Source of the DNA: Martelella endophytica
Lineage (GTDB): Bacteria > Pseudomonadota > Alphaproteobacteria > Rhizobiales > Rhizobiaceae
Reading direction: 5' to 3'
Length of the DNA: 64,000 nucleotides
Assembly (NCBI RefSeq): GCF_000960975.1
Contig: NZ_CP010803.1
Coordinates: forward strand, 2,073,944-2,137,943
The notes beneath the pieces were generated by a model. It did no database searches. It saw only the letters and a program-made list of their open reading frames with translations, and had not been told where the DNA came from. How positions within the stretch are numbered: position 1 is the first letter of the stretch; each line of letters opens with the position of its first letter. Position numbers and translations under genes: made by a program. Positions 33,272 to 42,733 of this stretch are shown here, piece by piece.

Positions 33272-35005
33272 ATGCTAATTTCCAGGACCGCCGTAGCGCT
33301 GGCGGGCGCGCTTGTACTCGGCGCGCTCCAGGCGGGAGCCGTGTATGCCCAAACCGCCGGTCAGGTGGTTGAGCCGTCCTATGCGCCGCCGGTGATCCGC
33401 CAGCAAGGCGGCGCGCTCACGCTGCCGCAAGTCGTCGGCCAGGAAGCGCCGGAAGGGGCGGATCAGCTGTTGGTCATGCCCTCGGGTCTCGATATCGAAG
33501 GCGGGCTTCCGGCCCTTGCCGCTGAAACCGCGCGCATTGAGGCGGAGTTCACCGACAAGCGGGTCAGCGCCGCTGATCTGTTCAGGGCGGCCAACGATCT
33601 GGAGCTTGCCTATATCCGCGCCGGCTATCCGCTGGTGCGCGTGTCGCTGCCGCCACAGACGATCGAGGACGGGCAGGACCTGAAACTGGTGGTCAGTTCC
33701 GGCTATGTCGAGGGCGTCGACACCGCGGCTTTGCCCGAGACCGTAAGGCGCCGGGTGGATGCGGTCATGGCGCCGCTGGTCGATGCCGAGAACCCGAGCG
33801 AGGCGGAAATTGAACGCCGTCTGCTGCTCGCGGGCGATACGCCCGGCTATGACATGAAGTCGACCCTCAAGCGCGGCGATACGCCCGGCGGTACACTGCT
33901 GGAGCTTGCCGGCCGTTACGATCCGGTGACAGGCTTTATCGGCGTGGCAAACGACCTGACGGAAGAGCTCGGCGATTATTCGATCAGCGCCGGCGTCAAT
34001 TTCAACAATCTCTTGGGCCTCGGTGAGGTCGGCTACCTGCAGATCGGCGGCTGGCCGGGCTTCTCGGAGGGTAATTTCTTCTCCGACGATCCGCGCAACC
34101 GCCAGATCGTGGCCGGTTTCACCGTGCCGCTCGGCACGGATGGCGTCTGGCTCAATGTCGAGGGCGTCGACAGCCGGACGCGCTCGGATACCGGTCTCGG
34201 CTATGACCTGCCCGATCATTACCAGCGGCTTTCCGCCAATCTCGGCTATGACTGGCTGAGAAGCCGCGCCGCGAATGCGTCGACCACCATAAGCTTCGAT
34301 ATTGTCGACGAGGAGCAGACATTCAGGTCGCCTGGGCTTACCACGCCGTTCACGCTGGACCGGTTGCGAGTGATCCGCCTGACCCAGTCCGGCGACTATT
34401 TCTTTACCTCCGGCGCAAGGGTTTCGGGTGCAGCGACCCTGTCGCTTGGTCTCGACGGGCTCGGCGCCTACGAGCCGACGGCTTCGCTGCCGATGTCGCG
34501 CGACGGCGCGGAGCCGGACTTTCAGAACCTGAAGGCCGAGGGCAGCTATCTTCAGCCGCTCGGCGAACTGTTCAATCTGTCGCTGACGGCCAAGGCCCAG
34601 ACCTCGTTCGGCAAGCCGCTGGCTTCGTCGGAACAGATGGGCCTTGGCGGTCTCAACTGGGTTTCGGCCTATATGGTGAGCGAGATCGAGGCGGATACCG
34701 GCGCGGCGATGCGCGCCGAGCTTGCCTACCCGACCACGTTCCGTCCATTTGAAAGCCATACCGGCTTTGCGGTCTCGGCCGCGCCTTACGTGTTTGCCGC
34801 CGGCGGCATCGCCAAACTTGAGCAACCGACCGTGCTCGAAGACGAGATCACCCGCGCTGGCGCCTTCGGCATCGGCATCCGCTTCGCCGCCGCCGAGATC
34901 GACAGCCCCTATGGCGGCAGCCTGACGCTCGAATACGCCCATGGCGCCAGCAACGCCGATGGAGAGGCAAACCGCTTCAACCTCAGCTTCGTTAGTCGGT
35001 TCTAA
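33272..35005 (+). CDS. TpsB outer-membrane transporter (FhaC/ShlB/HecB-like)
   Basis: 577 residues. Signal peptide (ALAGALVLGALQAGAVYA), then a periplasmic POTRA part (about 60-200: LFRAANDLELAYIRAGYPLVRV) and a 16-strand barrel with the FhaC signature region (GFTVPLGTDGVWLNVEG) and a C-terminal Phe (FNLSFVSRF). It exports and folds the upstream TpsA protein, to which it is coupled in one operon. No frameshift or missing segment is evident. Confidence 0.9.
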   Translation: MLISRTAVALAGALVLGALQAGAVYAQTAGQVVEPSYAPPVIRQQGGALTLPQVVGQEAPEGADQLLVMPSGLDIEGGLPALAAETARIEAEFTDKRVSAADLFRAANDLELAYIRAGYPLVRVSLPPQTIEDGQDLKLVVSSGYVEGVDTAALPETVRRRVDAVMAPLVDAENPSEAEIERRLLLAGDTPGYDMKSTLKRGDTPGGTLLELAGRYDPVTGFIGVANDLTEELGDYSISAGVNFNNLLGLGEVGYLQIGGWPGFSEGNFFSDDPRNRQIVAGFTVPLGTDGVWLNVEGVDSRTRSDTGLGYDLPDHYQRLSANLGYDWLRSRAANASTTISFDIVDEEQTFRSPGLTTPFTLDRLRVIRLTQSGDYFFTSGARVSGAATLSLGLDGLGAYEPTASLPMSRDGAEPDFQNLKAEGSYLQPLGELFNLSLTAKAQTSFGKPLASSEQMGLGGLNWVSAYMVSEIEADTGAAMRAELAYPTTFRPFESHTGFAVSAAPYVFAAGGIAKLEQPTVLEDEITRAGAFGIGIRFAAAEIDSPYGGSLTLEYAHGASNADGEANRFNLSFVSRF

Positions 35006-35374
35006 GCGGCCATTGTCGTCTTGCCCTTCGACGGCTCTTCCACAAAGTCTATTGTTATCACGTTGTTCGGGTTGCAGAGCATATTTCTCGGGGAGGCGTG
35101 CGAAATCGAAATTCTCACCCAGTGTAGAGTTGGAAGTCTCGAGCGTCTTGCTAAGTGGACTTCCGCCTTGATTATACTGCCACCGTTATTGGTACCAGCT
35201 TGCGAGTGTCTTTGAGGAGAACGAGATCTCAGCCTTTATGAAGATCGGTGGTCAAGCGATTCGGATAGTGTTGCAATACCTGCACTAATAGGAATAACTA
35301 TTCGATACTGTCGAAAGGACTTTACGCTTCCGGTCGGCTGCGGCACTCGGCTTTTCAACTTGTCGGAGTAAAAC
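35006..35374. other. Intergenic region
   Basis: 369 bases after tpsB, lower in GC than its neighbours. No coding or hairpin feature stands out; GGAG at the end serves the next gene. Confidence 0.4.
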
Positions 35375-37171
35375 ATGCCATCGCTTGAAAGTGGATTGCT
35401 TGAAGATGTCGAAACCGCCATATCGGCGCATTTGAGCGCGACCTCGGTTCTGGAACACCTGCCGGTCGGCGCTTATGTGTACGCTCCAGACGGTCGGATC
35501 ATTCGCTACAACATGGCGGCGGCGGATTTATGGGGTCGCACGCCAATTCCAGGAGCGGACGAGCGTTTTTGTGGCTCTCATCGCCTGTTCGACCTGAGTG
35601 ATCGTCACATCCCGCACGCAGATTGCCCGATGGCGGTCGCGCTGGCCACAGGACGAGACTTTCGCGACCAGCCGATCAAGATCGAACGCCCGGATGGCAC
35701 CCGGATAACCGCGCTGGTGGATATCCAGCCGCTCAGGGACGACAGCGGCGCCGTCGCCGGCGCTGTCAACATATTCCGGCAGTCCGAGCCTCCAGCACAA
35801 GTTCCCGAGCCTGAACTTCCCGGCAATGTATCGCTCGTTCAGACGCTGCAGGCTCTGCCAGCGGCAATCTACTTCACCGACGCCGACGGTAAGATCACGA
35901 TTTACAACCAAGCGGCGGCCGAAATGTGGGGAGTGCGCCCCGAAATTGGCCGCAGCGAATTCTGCGGTTCATGGAAGCTTTTTCGTCCGGACGGCACGCC
36001 ATTGCCGCATGATCAGTGCCCCATGGCGGTCGCACTGAGAGAACAAAGGGCGATCAGCGGTGAAGAAGCTGAGGCTGAGCGACCCGACGGCACGCGCGTT
36101 CCTTTTCTGGCTTACCCTACGCCGTTGTTTGATGAATCCGACACGCTTGTCGGTGCAGTGAGCATGCTTGTCGACATCAGCGGCCGAAAGTCCGCGGAAG
36201 TGGCCAGCCAGCGCTTGGCTGCAATCGTCGAATCGTCGCACGACGCGATCCTGTCCAAGGATGTGAACGGCATCATCACGAGTTGGAACCGTGGCGCCGA
36301 ACGGCTTTATGGCTACCGAGAAGACGAGGTGCTCGGACGGTCGGTCACTCTTCTCATCCCGCTCGACAGACAGGATGAGGAACCGCGGATTCTTGCTCGT
36401 ATCCGAAGCGGCGAACGTATCGAGCATTACGAGACCGTGCGGCAGAAAAAGGACGGTAGCCTGGTCGATGTTTCGCTGTCCGTGTCGCCGATTTTTGATG
36501 GGGCCGGCAAGGTCATCGGGGCCTCGAAGATCGCAAGGGATATCTCCGAGCGGCGGCGCGCTGAAGAACAGAAGGACTTGTTCCTGCGCGAGATGGACCA
36601 CCGTGTGAAGAATCTCTTCGCGCTCGCGAGCGGCTTGGTGAATGTCAGCGCGGGCGGTGCGGCATCCGTAGGCGACCTGGTGTCCGACCTGCAGAGCAAG
36701 TTCAGGGCACTCGCACGGGCGCATGCGCTGACGCTTTCGACGACAGGGAACGATTCCGACCGTACCGCGACGCTGCACAATCTTATCGCCGAAATAACCG
36801 AGCCCTATCGCGGGGAAGACGGCGTCTCCCGCGTCAGAGTGTATGGGGAGGATTTCCCGCTTGGACGCACAGCCGTGACAAGCATCGCACTTCTGTTGCA
36901 CGAATTCGCAACCAATGCCATCAAATATGGCGCGTTGGGGAATCCGGATGGCGAGGTGCTGGTCGAGATATCCTCCGTCGGCAACGAAGTGCGTATCATA
37001 TGGCGCGAGGCTGGAGTGAGCCAGCAACGCGAGGGCTCATCCGGCGATGGTTTCGGCAGCCGTCTGGCTCGCGCGACCGTCGCGGCCCTGGACAGTCGTT
37101 TTGAGCGGAACTTCAGCGACCTTGGTCTCGAGATTGTGCTCACTATTCCCCGAGCTAAAACCCAGCTATGA
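35375..37171 (+). CDS. PAS-containing HWE-family sensor histidine kinase
   Basis: 598 residues, no membrane helices. Two related PAS-like domains (about 20-135 and 150-270) share GSHRLF/GSWKLF and DCPMAVALATG/QCPMAVALREQ; a third, classic PAS covers about 280-395 (SSHDAILSKDVNGIITSWNRGAERLYGY). The kinase core has the HWE signature: EMDHRVKNLF with His409, HEFATNAIKYGAL and IIWREAG. HWE kinases are typical of Rhizobiales and often sense light, redox or stress through PAS, working with separate response regulators; none is adjacent. GGAGTAAAAC precedes the ATG. Confidence 0.9.
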   Translation: MPSLESGLLEDVETAISAHLSATSVLEHLPVGAYVYAPDGRIIRYNMAAADLWGRTPIPGADERFCGSHRLFDLSDRHIPHADCPMAVALATGRDFRDQPIKIERPDGTRITALVDIQPLRDDSGAVAGAVNIFRQSEPPAQVPEPELPGNVSLVQTLQALPAAIYFTDADGKITIYNQAAAEMWGVRPEIGRSEFCGSWKLFRPDGTPLPHDQCPMAVALREQRAISGEEAEAERPDGTRVPFLAYPTPLFDESDTLVGAVSMLVDISGRKSAEVASQRLAAIVESSHDAILSKDVNGIITSWNRGAERLYGYREDEVLGRSVTLLIPLDRQDEEPRILARIRSGERIEHYETVRQKKDGSLVDVSLSVSPIFDGAGKVIGASKIARDISERRRAEEQKDLFLREMDHRVKNLFALASGLVNVSAGGAASVGDLVSDLQSKFRALARAHALTLSTTGNDSDRTATLHNLIAEITEPYRGEDGVSRVRVYGEDFPLGRTAVTSIALLLHEFATNAIKYGALGNPDGEVLVEISSVGNEVRIIWREAGVSQQREGSSGDGFGSRLARATVAALDSRFERNFSDLGLEIVLTIPRAKTQL

Positions 37172-37541
37172 CCTTCACGCCAGTCAGGGTGAGAAATCTG
37201 ATGGAGTGCGCGTCCTTTGCACGGCGTTGAAGGTCAACCGAGGACGCGGCCCATGATCTGAAATTCAAAGCGCGTTAACGCGCGCATCTTGCTCTCGTGT
37301 CGTTGCGCATTTCCCCTAAAAAAAGCGTCTACCGGTCCGGTCGCGATTGTCGCTTCCTTCCCGGTGAAATTTGCCAAACCGCAGGCTCCCCTGCAGTCTG
37401 ACGAGAAAACGCAATAATGATTCGGATTCCTGCCGGGTTCGCAACATGTTAGGCTCGGCGCAAGGTAGCGATCCGGAGGCTCACACCTGAGTCTTAGATC
37501 GGCGTGCGGATCGAAAGGCTACCACACGGGAGGATGGCATC
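37172..37541. other. Intergenic region with 14-bp palindrome
   Basis: 370 bases between the HWE kinase and the c-di-GMP gene. It contains a perfect palindrome GCGCGTTAACGCGC at 37270-37283. I see no gene. GGAGG at 37530 belongs to the next GTG start. Confidence 0.5.
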
Positions 37542-40500
37542 GTGTTCCGGCGCAAGGGTTTCGCTTTTCGTTTTGTGGTCTTCTTCGCGCCCCCGGCGGC
37601 AATCGTGGTCGTGGCACTTCTCTTGGCCATCAATGCCAGCATAGCAAGCAAGATCGAAATCCTTTTCGTCCAGAACAACGAAACGGTGTCGCGCGGCGAA
37701 GTGGTCATTGACAACAATATGGAAGCGCCGGTCAGGGATATTTCCTATCTGGCCAATAATGGCGTTTTGAACCGACTGCTCGAAAATGACAATGTCTCTA
37801 CGAGGCGCGAGCTGGAGCTGGATTGGATCACGTTCGCGCGCGAGGAAGGCCGGTATGACCAGATCAGGTGGATTGACGAGACCGGCATGGAGCAGGTCCG
37901 GATAGAGCATGTAAGAGGCGAGATTGCGGCTCTTGACCCTCAGCTCCTGCAGGATAAATCCGAACGGTACTACTTCCAGAATTCGGAGCAACTGACGCGT
38001 GGCGAGATTTATGTTTCGCCGCTCGATCTCAATGTCGAGATTGGAATCGTTGAGGCACCCGAAAAGCCTGTCATCCGTTTTGCCACGCCGGTTTTCGATA
38101 GCACAGGCGCTCGCCGCGGCGTGATAGTGCTTAATTACCTCGCGCGGCCTTTATTGACGGAGCTCCAAGCCTTAGGAGAGCGCAACCTTTGGCTGGTCAA
38201 TCAGGACGGCTACTGGCTACAGGGACCGAACCTTGCCGTAGAATGGGGATTTATGTACGGTCTGCCCGACATGAGCCTCGGTACGCAGTACCCGGATATG
38301 TGGGCCACGATCCAGCGAGACGCGGAGGGACAGATTGAAAGAGCGGACGGGATATGGACATTCAAGTCCGTCGATCCGTTCGAACCCTCGGATGCAAGCG
38401 CGGAGCCTGGCGGCGCGGGTCGCTTGGGCCGACTGGAACTGAATGAGGGGCAGCAATGGTATCTCGTCCATTTTCTGCCAAGAGCGGATTACGCCGAAAT
38501 CGCGCGTGCATCCTGGCGCCGGGGCGGAATGGCCACCGCGCTTGTTCTCGGCCTTCTGGCTATCGTCAGCTGGAGACTGGCGCGCGCTCACATTCGCGAG
38601 GAGCAAATTGCTGCGGCGCTGGCGCAGAGAAATGACAGCCTGAGCGAAAAGACCGAAGCATTGCAGCAAGAGGTGGAGCTGCGAAAGGGGGCGGAGAAGG
38701 AACTGCAGTCATCCGTGGAGCTATATCGCGCAATCCTGAGAAATTCCGTCGAGAGCTTCATCCTGCTGGATCGCCAGGGGCGGATCAAGGAGGCAAACGA
38801 GGCGTTCTGTTCGTTGATCGGCCGGCGCGCCCAGCAGATCGTCGGCCGCAACATTTCAGAGCTGGGTTTTGACGAGGTCGATGCCGACCTGCGCAGCCTC
38901 CTCGCGAAGATCAACTATCGCGGACAGAACAAGGTCGAGGCCGGCCTGAAGATTACCGGCGGCCAGGAACTGTTCGTGGAGATGAACCTTGTTTATCTCT
39001 ACCAGACCGACAATGTTTTCGCGTTCATGCGTAACATAACGGACGAAAAAATCCATCTCGGCGAGTTGCAGCGTTCGGCCTATTACGACGTCCTGACAAA
39101 CATACCCAACCGCATGCTGCTGAACGAGCGCCTCAATGAGGCGATCGAGAAGGCCGCAGTCAGCGGGACGATGATCGCCCTGCTGTTCATCGACCTCGAC
39201 GGCTTCAAGCAGATCAACGATCAGTTTGGCCATGCGGCGGGCGATCACCTGCTGATCACGATCGCGGAACGGTTTGCCGAATGCGTCCGGCCGCAGGATA
39301 CCGTGGCGCGCATCGGCGGGGACGAGTTTGCAGCCCTTTTGGTGAACATTACAAGTATCGAAGACTGCGCGTCTGCCGCTCAACGCCTCCTCAAGGCTGC
39401 AAGCAAACCGGTTGAGACCCCGCAGGGCAGTCATGGCGTTTCGGCAAGCATCGGCATAGCGCTGCTCAGACAGGACGAGTATGCGGATGGCGAAACGCTG
39501 CTCAGGCGGGCCGACCACGCCATGTACCAAGCAAAAATCCAGGGGAAGAACCGCTACCATGTCGCCGGCGAGACCGATGGTCAGGTTCCGGAAGGAGACG
39601 AGTATGACGCCGGAGCGATCTGGCATGCTCTGGAGCAGGAGCAATTCGAACTCTACTATCAGCCGAAGGTCAACGCCAATACCGGCACGGTCGAAGGCTT
39701 CGAGGCGCTGCTGCGCTGGAACCACCCGACCAACGGGCTTCTTCTGCCAGGCGTTTTTCTGCCGCAGATCGAGCAGCATCCGGTGTCCCTTGATCTGGCG
39801 AAATGGGTCATTCGGACGGCGATCGGACAACTCGATGAGTGGACTCGAAACGGCAGGACGCTTTCGATATCGATCAATGTGTCGTTGCAGGTGCTGCTCG
39901 ATGAGCGTTTCGTCTCGAACCTGGAGGCGGCCCTTGCGGAAAACCCGCATGTCTCGGCCGGACAGGTCGAACTGGAACTGCTCGAGACCAGCGACTTCGT
40001 TGAAAACCCGGACGTGGTGGAGACGATTTTCCGCGCGACGAAGCTTGGGGTCGGATTCGCCATTGATGACTTTGGCACCGGCTACTCATCCCTTGCCCAG
40101 CTCAAGCGATTGTCGATCTCGACGCTGAAGATCGATCGAAGCCTGATCGCCGAGGTGACGGACGATCCCGACATCCTCTCGATCCTGATTGCTATCATGA
40201 GCCTGGCGGAGGCCATGCAGTGCAAGGTGGTCGCCGAGGGCGTCGAGACGCTGGAGCAGGGGATCGTTCTCAGGCAACTGGGCTGCGAAACCTTCCAGGG
40301 GTATTTTGTGGCGCGCCCGATGCCGGCGCATCTCGTCACCGATTGGGTGAAGAATTGGTCGTCGCCTGATGCGTGGCAGGCGCAGGGAGCGATATCGCGA
40401 GAGATGGTGCAGCTTCTGGTCGCCTGCACCTATCATCGCGTATGGATGCGCCGCCTCAAGGCCGCGGTCAGGGATCGCTCGCTTGAGCCCCCGGAGCTTG

Positions 40501-40760
40501 ATCATACCTTGTGCCGGTTTGGCGTCTGGCTGCATTCGGATGCCGGCCAAGAGCTCTGCAAGGCGTATCCGGAAGCGCGGCAACTGGAGGAAATTCACCA
40601 TGAGCTGCATGTGGTCGCGAGGCGATCCTTGTCTGAAAACAACGGTATTACTTCACCCGAACATGATGACGATATGACACGTCTCGACGAAACCGGCCAA
40701 CGCATGAGAGCGGTCGTCGCATCGGTCCTGGGCGCTGAGGGCGCTGGCGCAGAGGGTTGA
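37542..40760 (+). CDS. dCACHE-like/PAS/GGDEF/EAL protein with C-terminal CZB zinc-sensor domain
   Basis: 1072 residues from GTG (GGGAGGATGGCATC upstream). An N-terminal membrane helix, a periplasmic dCACHE-like sensor (about 35-325) and a second helix (MATALVLGLLAIVSWRLA) lead to a coiled coil, a PAS domain (about 400-510), GGDEF (GGDEF at 592-596) and EAL (EALLRW from 721; DDFGTGYSSL intact). After EAL comes a CZB domain: His965 in TYHRVW, CRFGVW with Cys991, and HHELH with His1019 and His1023. Both c-di-GMP synthase and phosphodiesterase motifs look active. CZB domains bind zinc and control DgcZ and chemoreceptors, so zinc may switch this enzyme's net activity. It may control attachment through the adjacent adhesin system. 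Confidence 0.9.
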   Translation: MFRRKGFAFRFVVFFAPPAAIVVVALLLAINASIASKIEILFVQNNETVSRGEVVIDNNMEAPVRDISYLANNGVLNRLLENDNVSTRRELELDWITFAREEGRYDQIRWIDETGMEQVRIEHVRGEIAALDPQLLQDKSERYYFQNSEQLTRGEIYVSPLDLNVEIGIVEAPEKPVIRFATPVFDSTGARRGVIVLNYLARPLLTELQALGERNLWLVNQDGYWLQGPNLAVEWGFMYGLPDMSLGTQYPDMWATIQRDAEGQIERADGIWTFKSVDPFEPSDASAEPGGAGRLGRLELNEGQQWYLVHFLPRADYAEIARASWRRGGMATALVLGLLAIVSWRLARAHIREEQIAAALAQRNDSLSEKTEALQQEVELRKGAEKELQSSVELYRAILRNSVESFILLDRQGRIKEANEAFCSLIGRRAQQIVGRNISELGFDEVDADLRSLLAKINYRGQNKVEAGLKITGGQELFVEMNLVYLYQTDNVFAFMRNITDEKIHLGELQRSAYYDVLTNIPNRMLLNERLNEAIEKAAVSGTMIALLFIDLDGFKQINDQFGHAAGDHLLITIAERFAECVRPQDTVARIGGDEFAALLVNITSIEDCASAAQRLLKAASKPVETPQGSHGVSASIGIALLRQDEYADGETLLRRADHAMYQAKIQGKNRYHVAGETDGQVPEGDEYDAGAIWHALEQEQFELYYQPKVNANTGTVEGFEALLRWNHPTNGLLLPGVFLPQIEQHPVSLDLAKWVIRTAIGQLDEWTRNGRTLSISINVSLQVLLDERFVSNLEAALAENPHVSAGQVELELLETSDFVENPDVVETIFRATKLGVGFAIDDFGTGYSSLAQLKRLSISTLKIDRSLIAEVTDDPDILSILIAIMSLAEAMQCKVVAEGVETLEQGIVLRQLGCETFQGYFVARPMPAHLVTDWVKNWSSPDAWQAQGAISREMVQLLVACTYHRVWMRRLKAAVRDRSLEPPELDHTLCRFGVWLHSDAGQELCKAYPEARQLEEIHHELHVVARRSLSENNGITSPEHDDDMTRLDETGQRMRAVVASVLGAEGAGAEG

Positions 40761-40995
40761 GCTGGCGAGTCTGGCGACCTTCGGGACAAGCCCGAAGGTC
40801 TAGAGAAAGTGGGCGGGTTTCGCCAGTATGTTGTAGTCCATTATTGTCCGTCGTTCTTGAGGGAAACCGTTTCAACCCGTGTGATTAGGCGTGGAATAAG
40901 GACCCCGTTAGAGGGGTGATCGGCTTCCAAAAGGGACCCCTTCTGGCACAGGGGTTACAACAGCCTCCGGTTTATCTCGGAGGCTTTTTATTTGG

Positions 40996-42108
40996 ATGCT
41001 TGTTGTGGAAACAATTGCGAAGATACGCCGGCTTGCCCTGACGCAAGGCATGCCGATCAAAGCGATCTGCCGGGAATTGGGCATTTCGCGTAAAGTGGTA
41101 CGGAAGGTTCTGCGCGGTGGTGAGACAGCGTTCTCCTATGAGCGCACGACGCAGCCTCGCCCGAAGCTTGGACCGTGGCAGGACCAGCTCGATGGAATAC
41201 TGCTCGCCAATGATGCCAAGCCGTCGCGCGAACGGCTGACGCTCATCCGGATATATGAAGATCTGCGCGATCAAGGTTACGAAGGCGGCTACGATGCCGT
41301 CCGGCGTTATGCCCGCAAATGGTCTAAGGAGCGCGGTTCTGTTTCGACAGAAGCCTATGTGCCGCTCTATTACGCACCCGGTGAGGCCTACCAGTTCGAC
41401 TGGAGCCACGAGATTGTCGTGCTGAACGGCGTGACGACAACCATCAAGGTGGCGCATGTCCGGCTCTGCCACAGCCGGATGATGTATGTAAGGGCCTATC
41501 CGCGAGAGACACAGGAGATGGTCTTCGACGCCCATGACCGGGCATTCGCCTTCTTCGGCGGGGCTTGTACGCGCGGGATCTATGACAACATGAAGACCGC
41601 GGTGGAGACGGTCTTTGTCGGCAAGGAAAGGCAATACAACCGCCGTTTGTCTCACAGATGTGCAGTCATTTCCTTGTCGAGCCAGTGGCCTGTACGCCGG
41701 CGTCCGGCTGGGAGAAGGGACAGGTCGAGAACCAGGTTAACCTGGTCAGGGAGCGCTTCTTCACACCAAGACTACGCTTCAAGTCCTATGGGGAGCTGAA
41801 CGGGTGGCTGCTGGACAAATGCATCAATTACGCCCGTGCCCACAAACATGTCGATCAGCCACAGCGCACGGTCTGGGACGTCTTCGAGGAAGAGCGATCC
41901 AATCTGATCGGATACCCGGGCAAGTTCGATGGCTTCCATGCTGTTCAGGCCGCGATCGGCAAGACTTGCCTCGTCCGCTTCGACAACAACAAGTATTCCG
42001 TACTGTCGACCGCTGTGGGCCGTCCGGCCGAGATCCACGCATACGCTGAGCACATCGTCATTCGCCAGGATGGCGTCGAGATCGGTCAGCATGAGCGCTG
42101 CTTCGGCC
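40996..42108 (+). pseudogene. istA: istA transposase, frameshifted and 3'-deleted
   Basis: IS21 transposase: N-terminal helix-turn-helix (MPIKAICRELGISRKVVRKVL), DDE parts FDWSHEIV and IYDNMKTAV, then the Glu segment GWEKGQVENQVNLVRERFF. At about 41655 the frame changes (RQYNRR is followed by a shadow; the true continuation MCSHFLVEPVACTPASGW is one frame over). After QHERCFGR near 42105 the gene stops matching because a deletion joins it to istB. Confidence 0.8.
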
Positions 42109-42222
42109 GTGTTTGGCGACGCAAAGATGACCGCTGCGCTCCTCGACCGGCTCACGCACCACTGCGAGATCATCGAAACCGGAAACGAATCCTGGCGCTT
42201 CAGAAACCGTTCTCAAAGCTAA
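42109..42222 (+). pseudogene. istB: istB ATPase, C-terminal fragment
   Basis: The frame reading [20 protein letters not shown] and [13 protein letters not shown] is the conserved end of the IS21 helper ATPase. The nucleotide-binding part is absent, removed by the same deletion that ended istA. Confidence 0.8.
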
Positions 42223-42369
42223 AGCCGAAGAAGCCAAACAACCCGCGCCCGCAAGCCTCTACGCTAAATTGATGGCTCCGGGCCTGCGCGCGCTGATCGC
42301 CGAGTGCAACCCAAGGGAGGGGTTCCTTTTGGACGCCTAAATGGGGTCCCATTACAACGCTGATTGACA

Positions 42370-42733
42370 CCCGGCAAGCAATGTCTTGTGTTTCATTGTT
42401 TTCCTCCTCCAGGAACTTCGCAGCATAACGTCGTTCGGACCTTCGCGCTGCTGCCCGCGCGAAAAAACAGGACTGACGAAGCCCATCAACGGCACAAGCC
42501 CGGCCTCCTCGCCGGATCAAGCTTTCGCAATATTGGTAAAGTTGATAAAGTTTGTCAAACGACTTCTGATAACAATCATCTCGATGAAATTTTTATAGAT
42601 ATTAAATATTTGTATTTTATTGATAAAATTGTCATCCGATGAAACGTCGGCGGGTTTTGGTTCAAAACTTCAACTTGACAACTTGTTCGTTGGGCTGCTT
42701 TTTGATGCCGGAATGGAGTGGAGGAGCATGCGC
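42370..42733. other. Promoter region of catabolic cluster
   Basis: 364 bases between the IS21 remnant and the Asp-box protein gene, much richer in A+T than its surroundings from 42530 to 42640. It holds a short palindrome GTTTGTCAAAC (42550-42560) next to a related TTGATAAAG half. This may be the operator of the downstream operon; the factor is unknown. Confidence 0.45.

Larger units (their letters stand above)
40880..42369 (+). mobile_element. Deleted IS21-family insertion sequence with intact ends
   Basis: Terminal imperfect inverted repeats start with TGTGATTAGGCGTGG (40880) and, on the other strand, TGTCAATCAGCGTTG (ending 42369), both leading to GGACCCC and CCAAAAGG blocks. The 4-base direct repeat CCCG flanks both sides (40876-40879 and 42370-42373), as expected for IS21 insertion. 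Inside are a frameshifted istA and only the last part of istB; roughly 1 kb of a normal 2.5-kb element is missing. It could move only if transposase is supplied in trans. Confidence 0.8.

Noticed and set aside
33275-34942. 555-codon minus-strand open frame opposite tpsB
   Set aside because: Shadow of a GC-rich gene; composition is Arg/Gly/Ala/His-rich and tpsB on the plus strand is clear.
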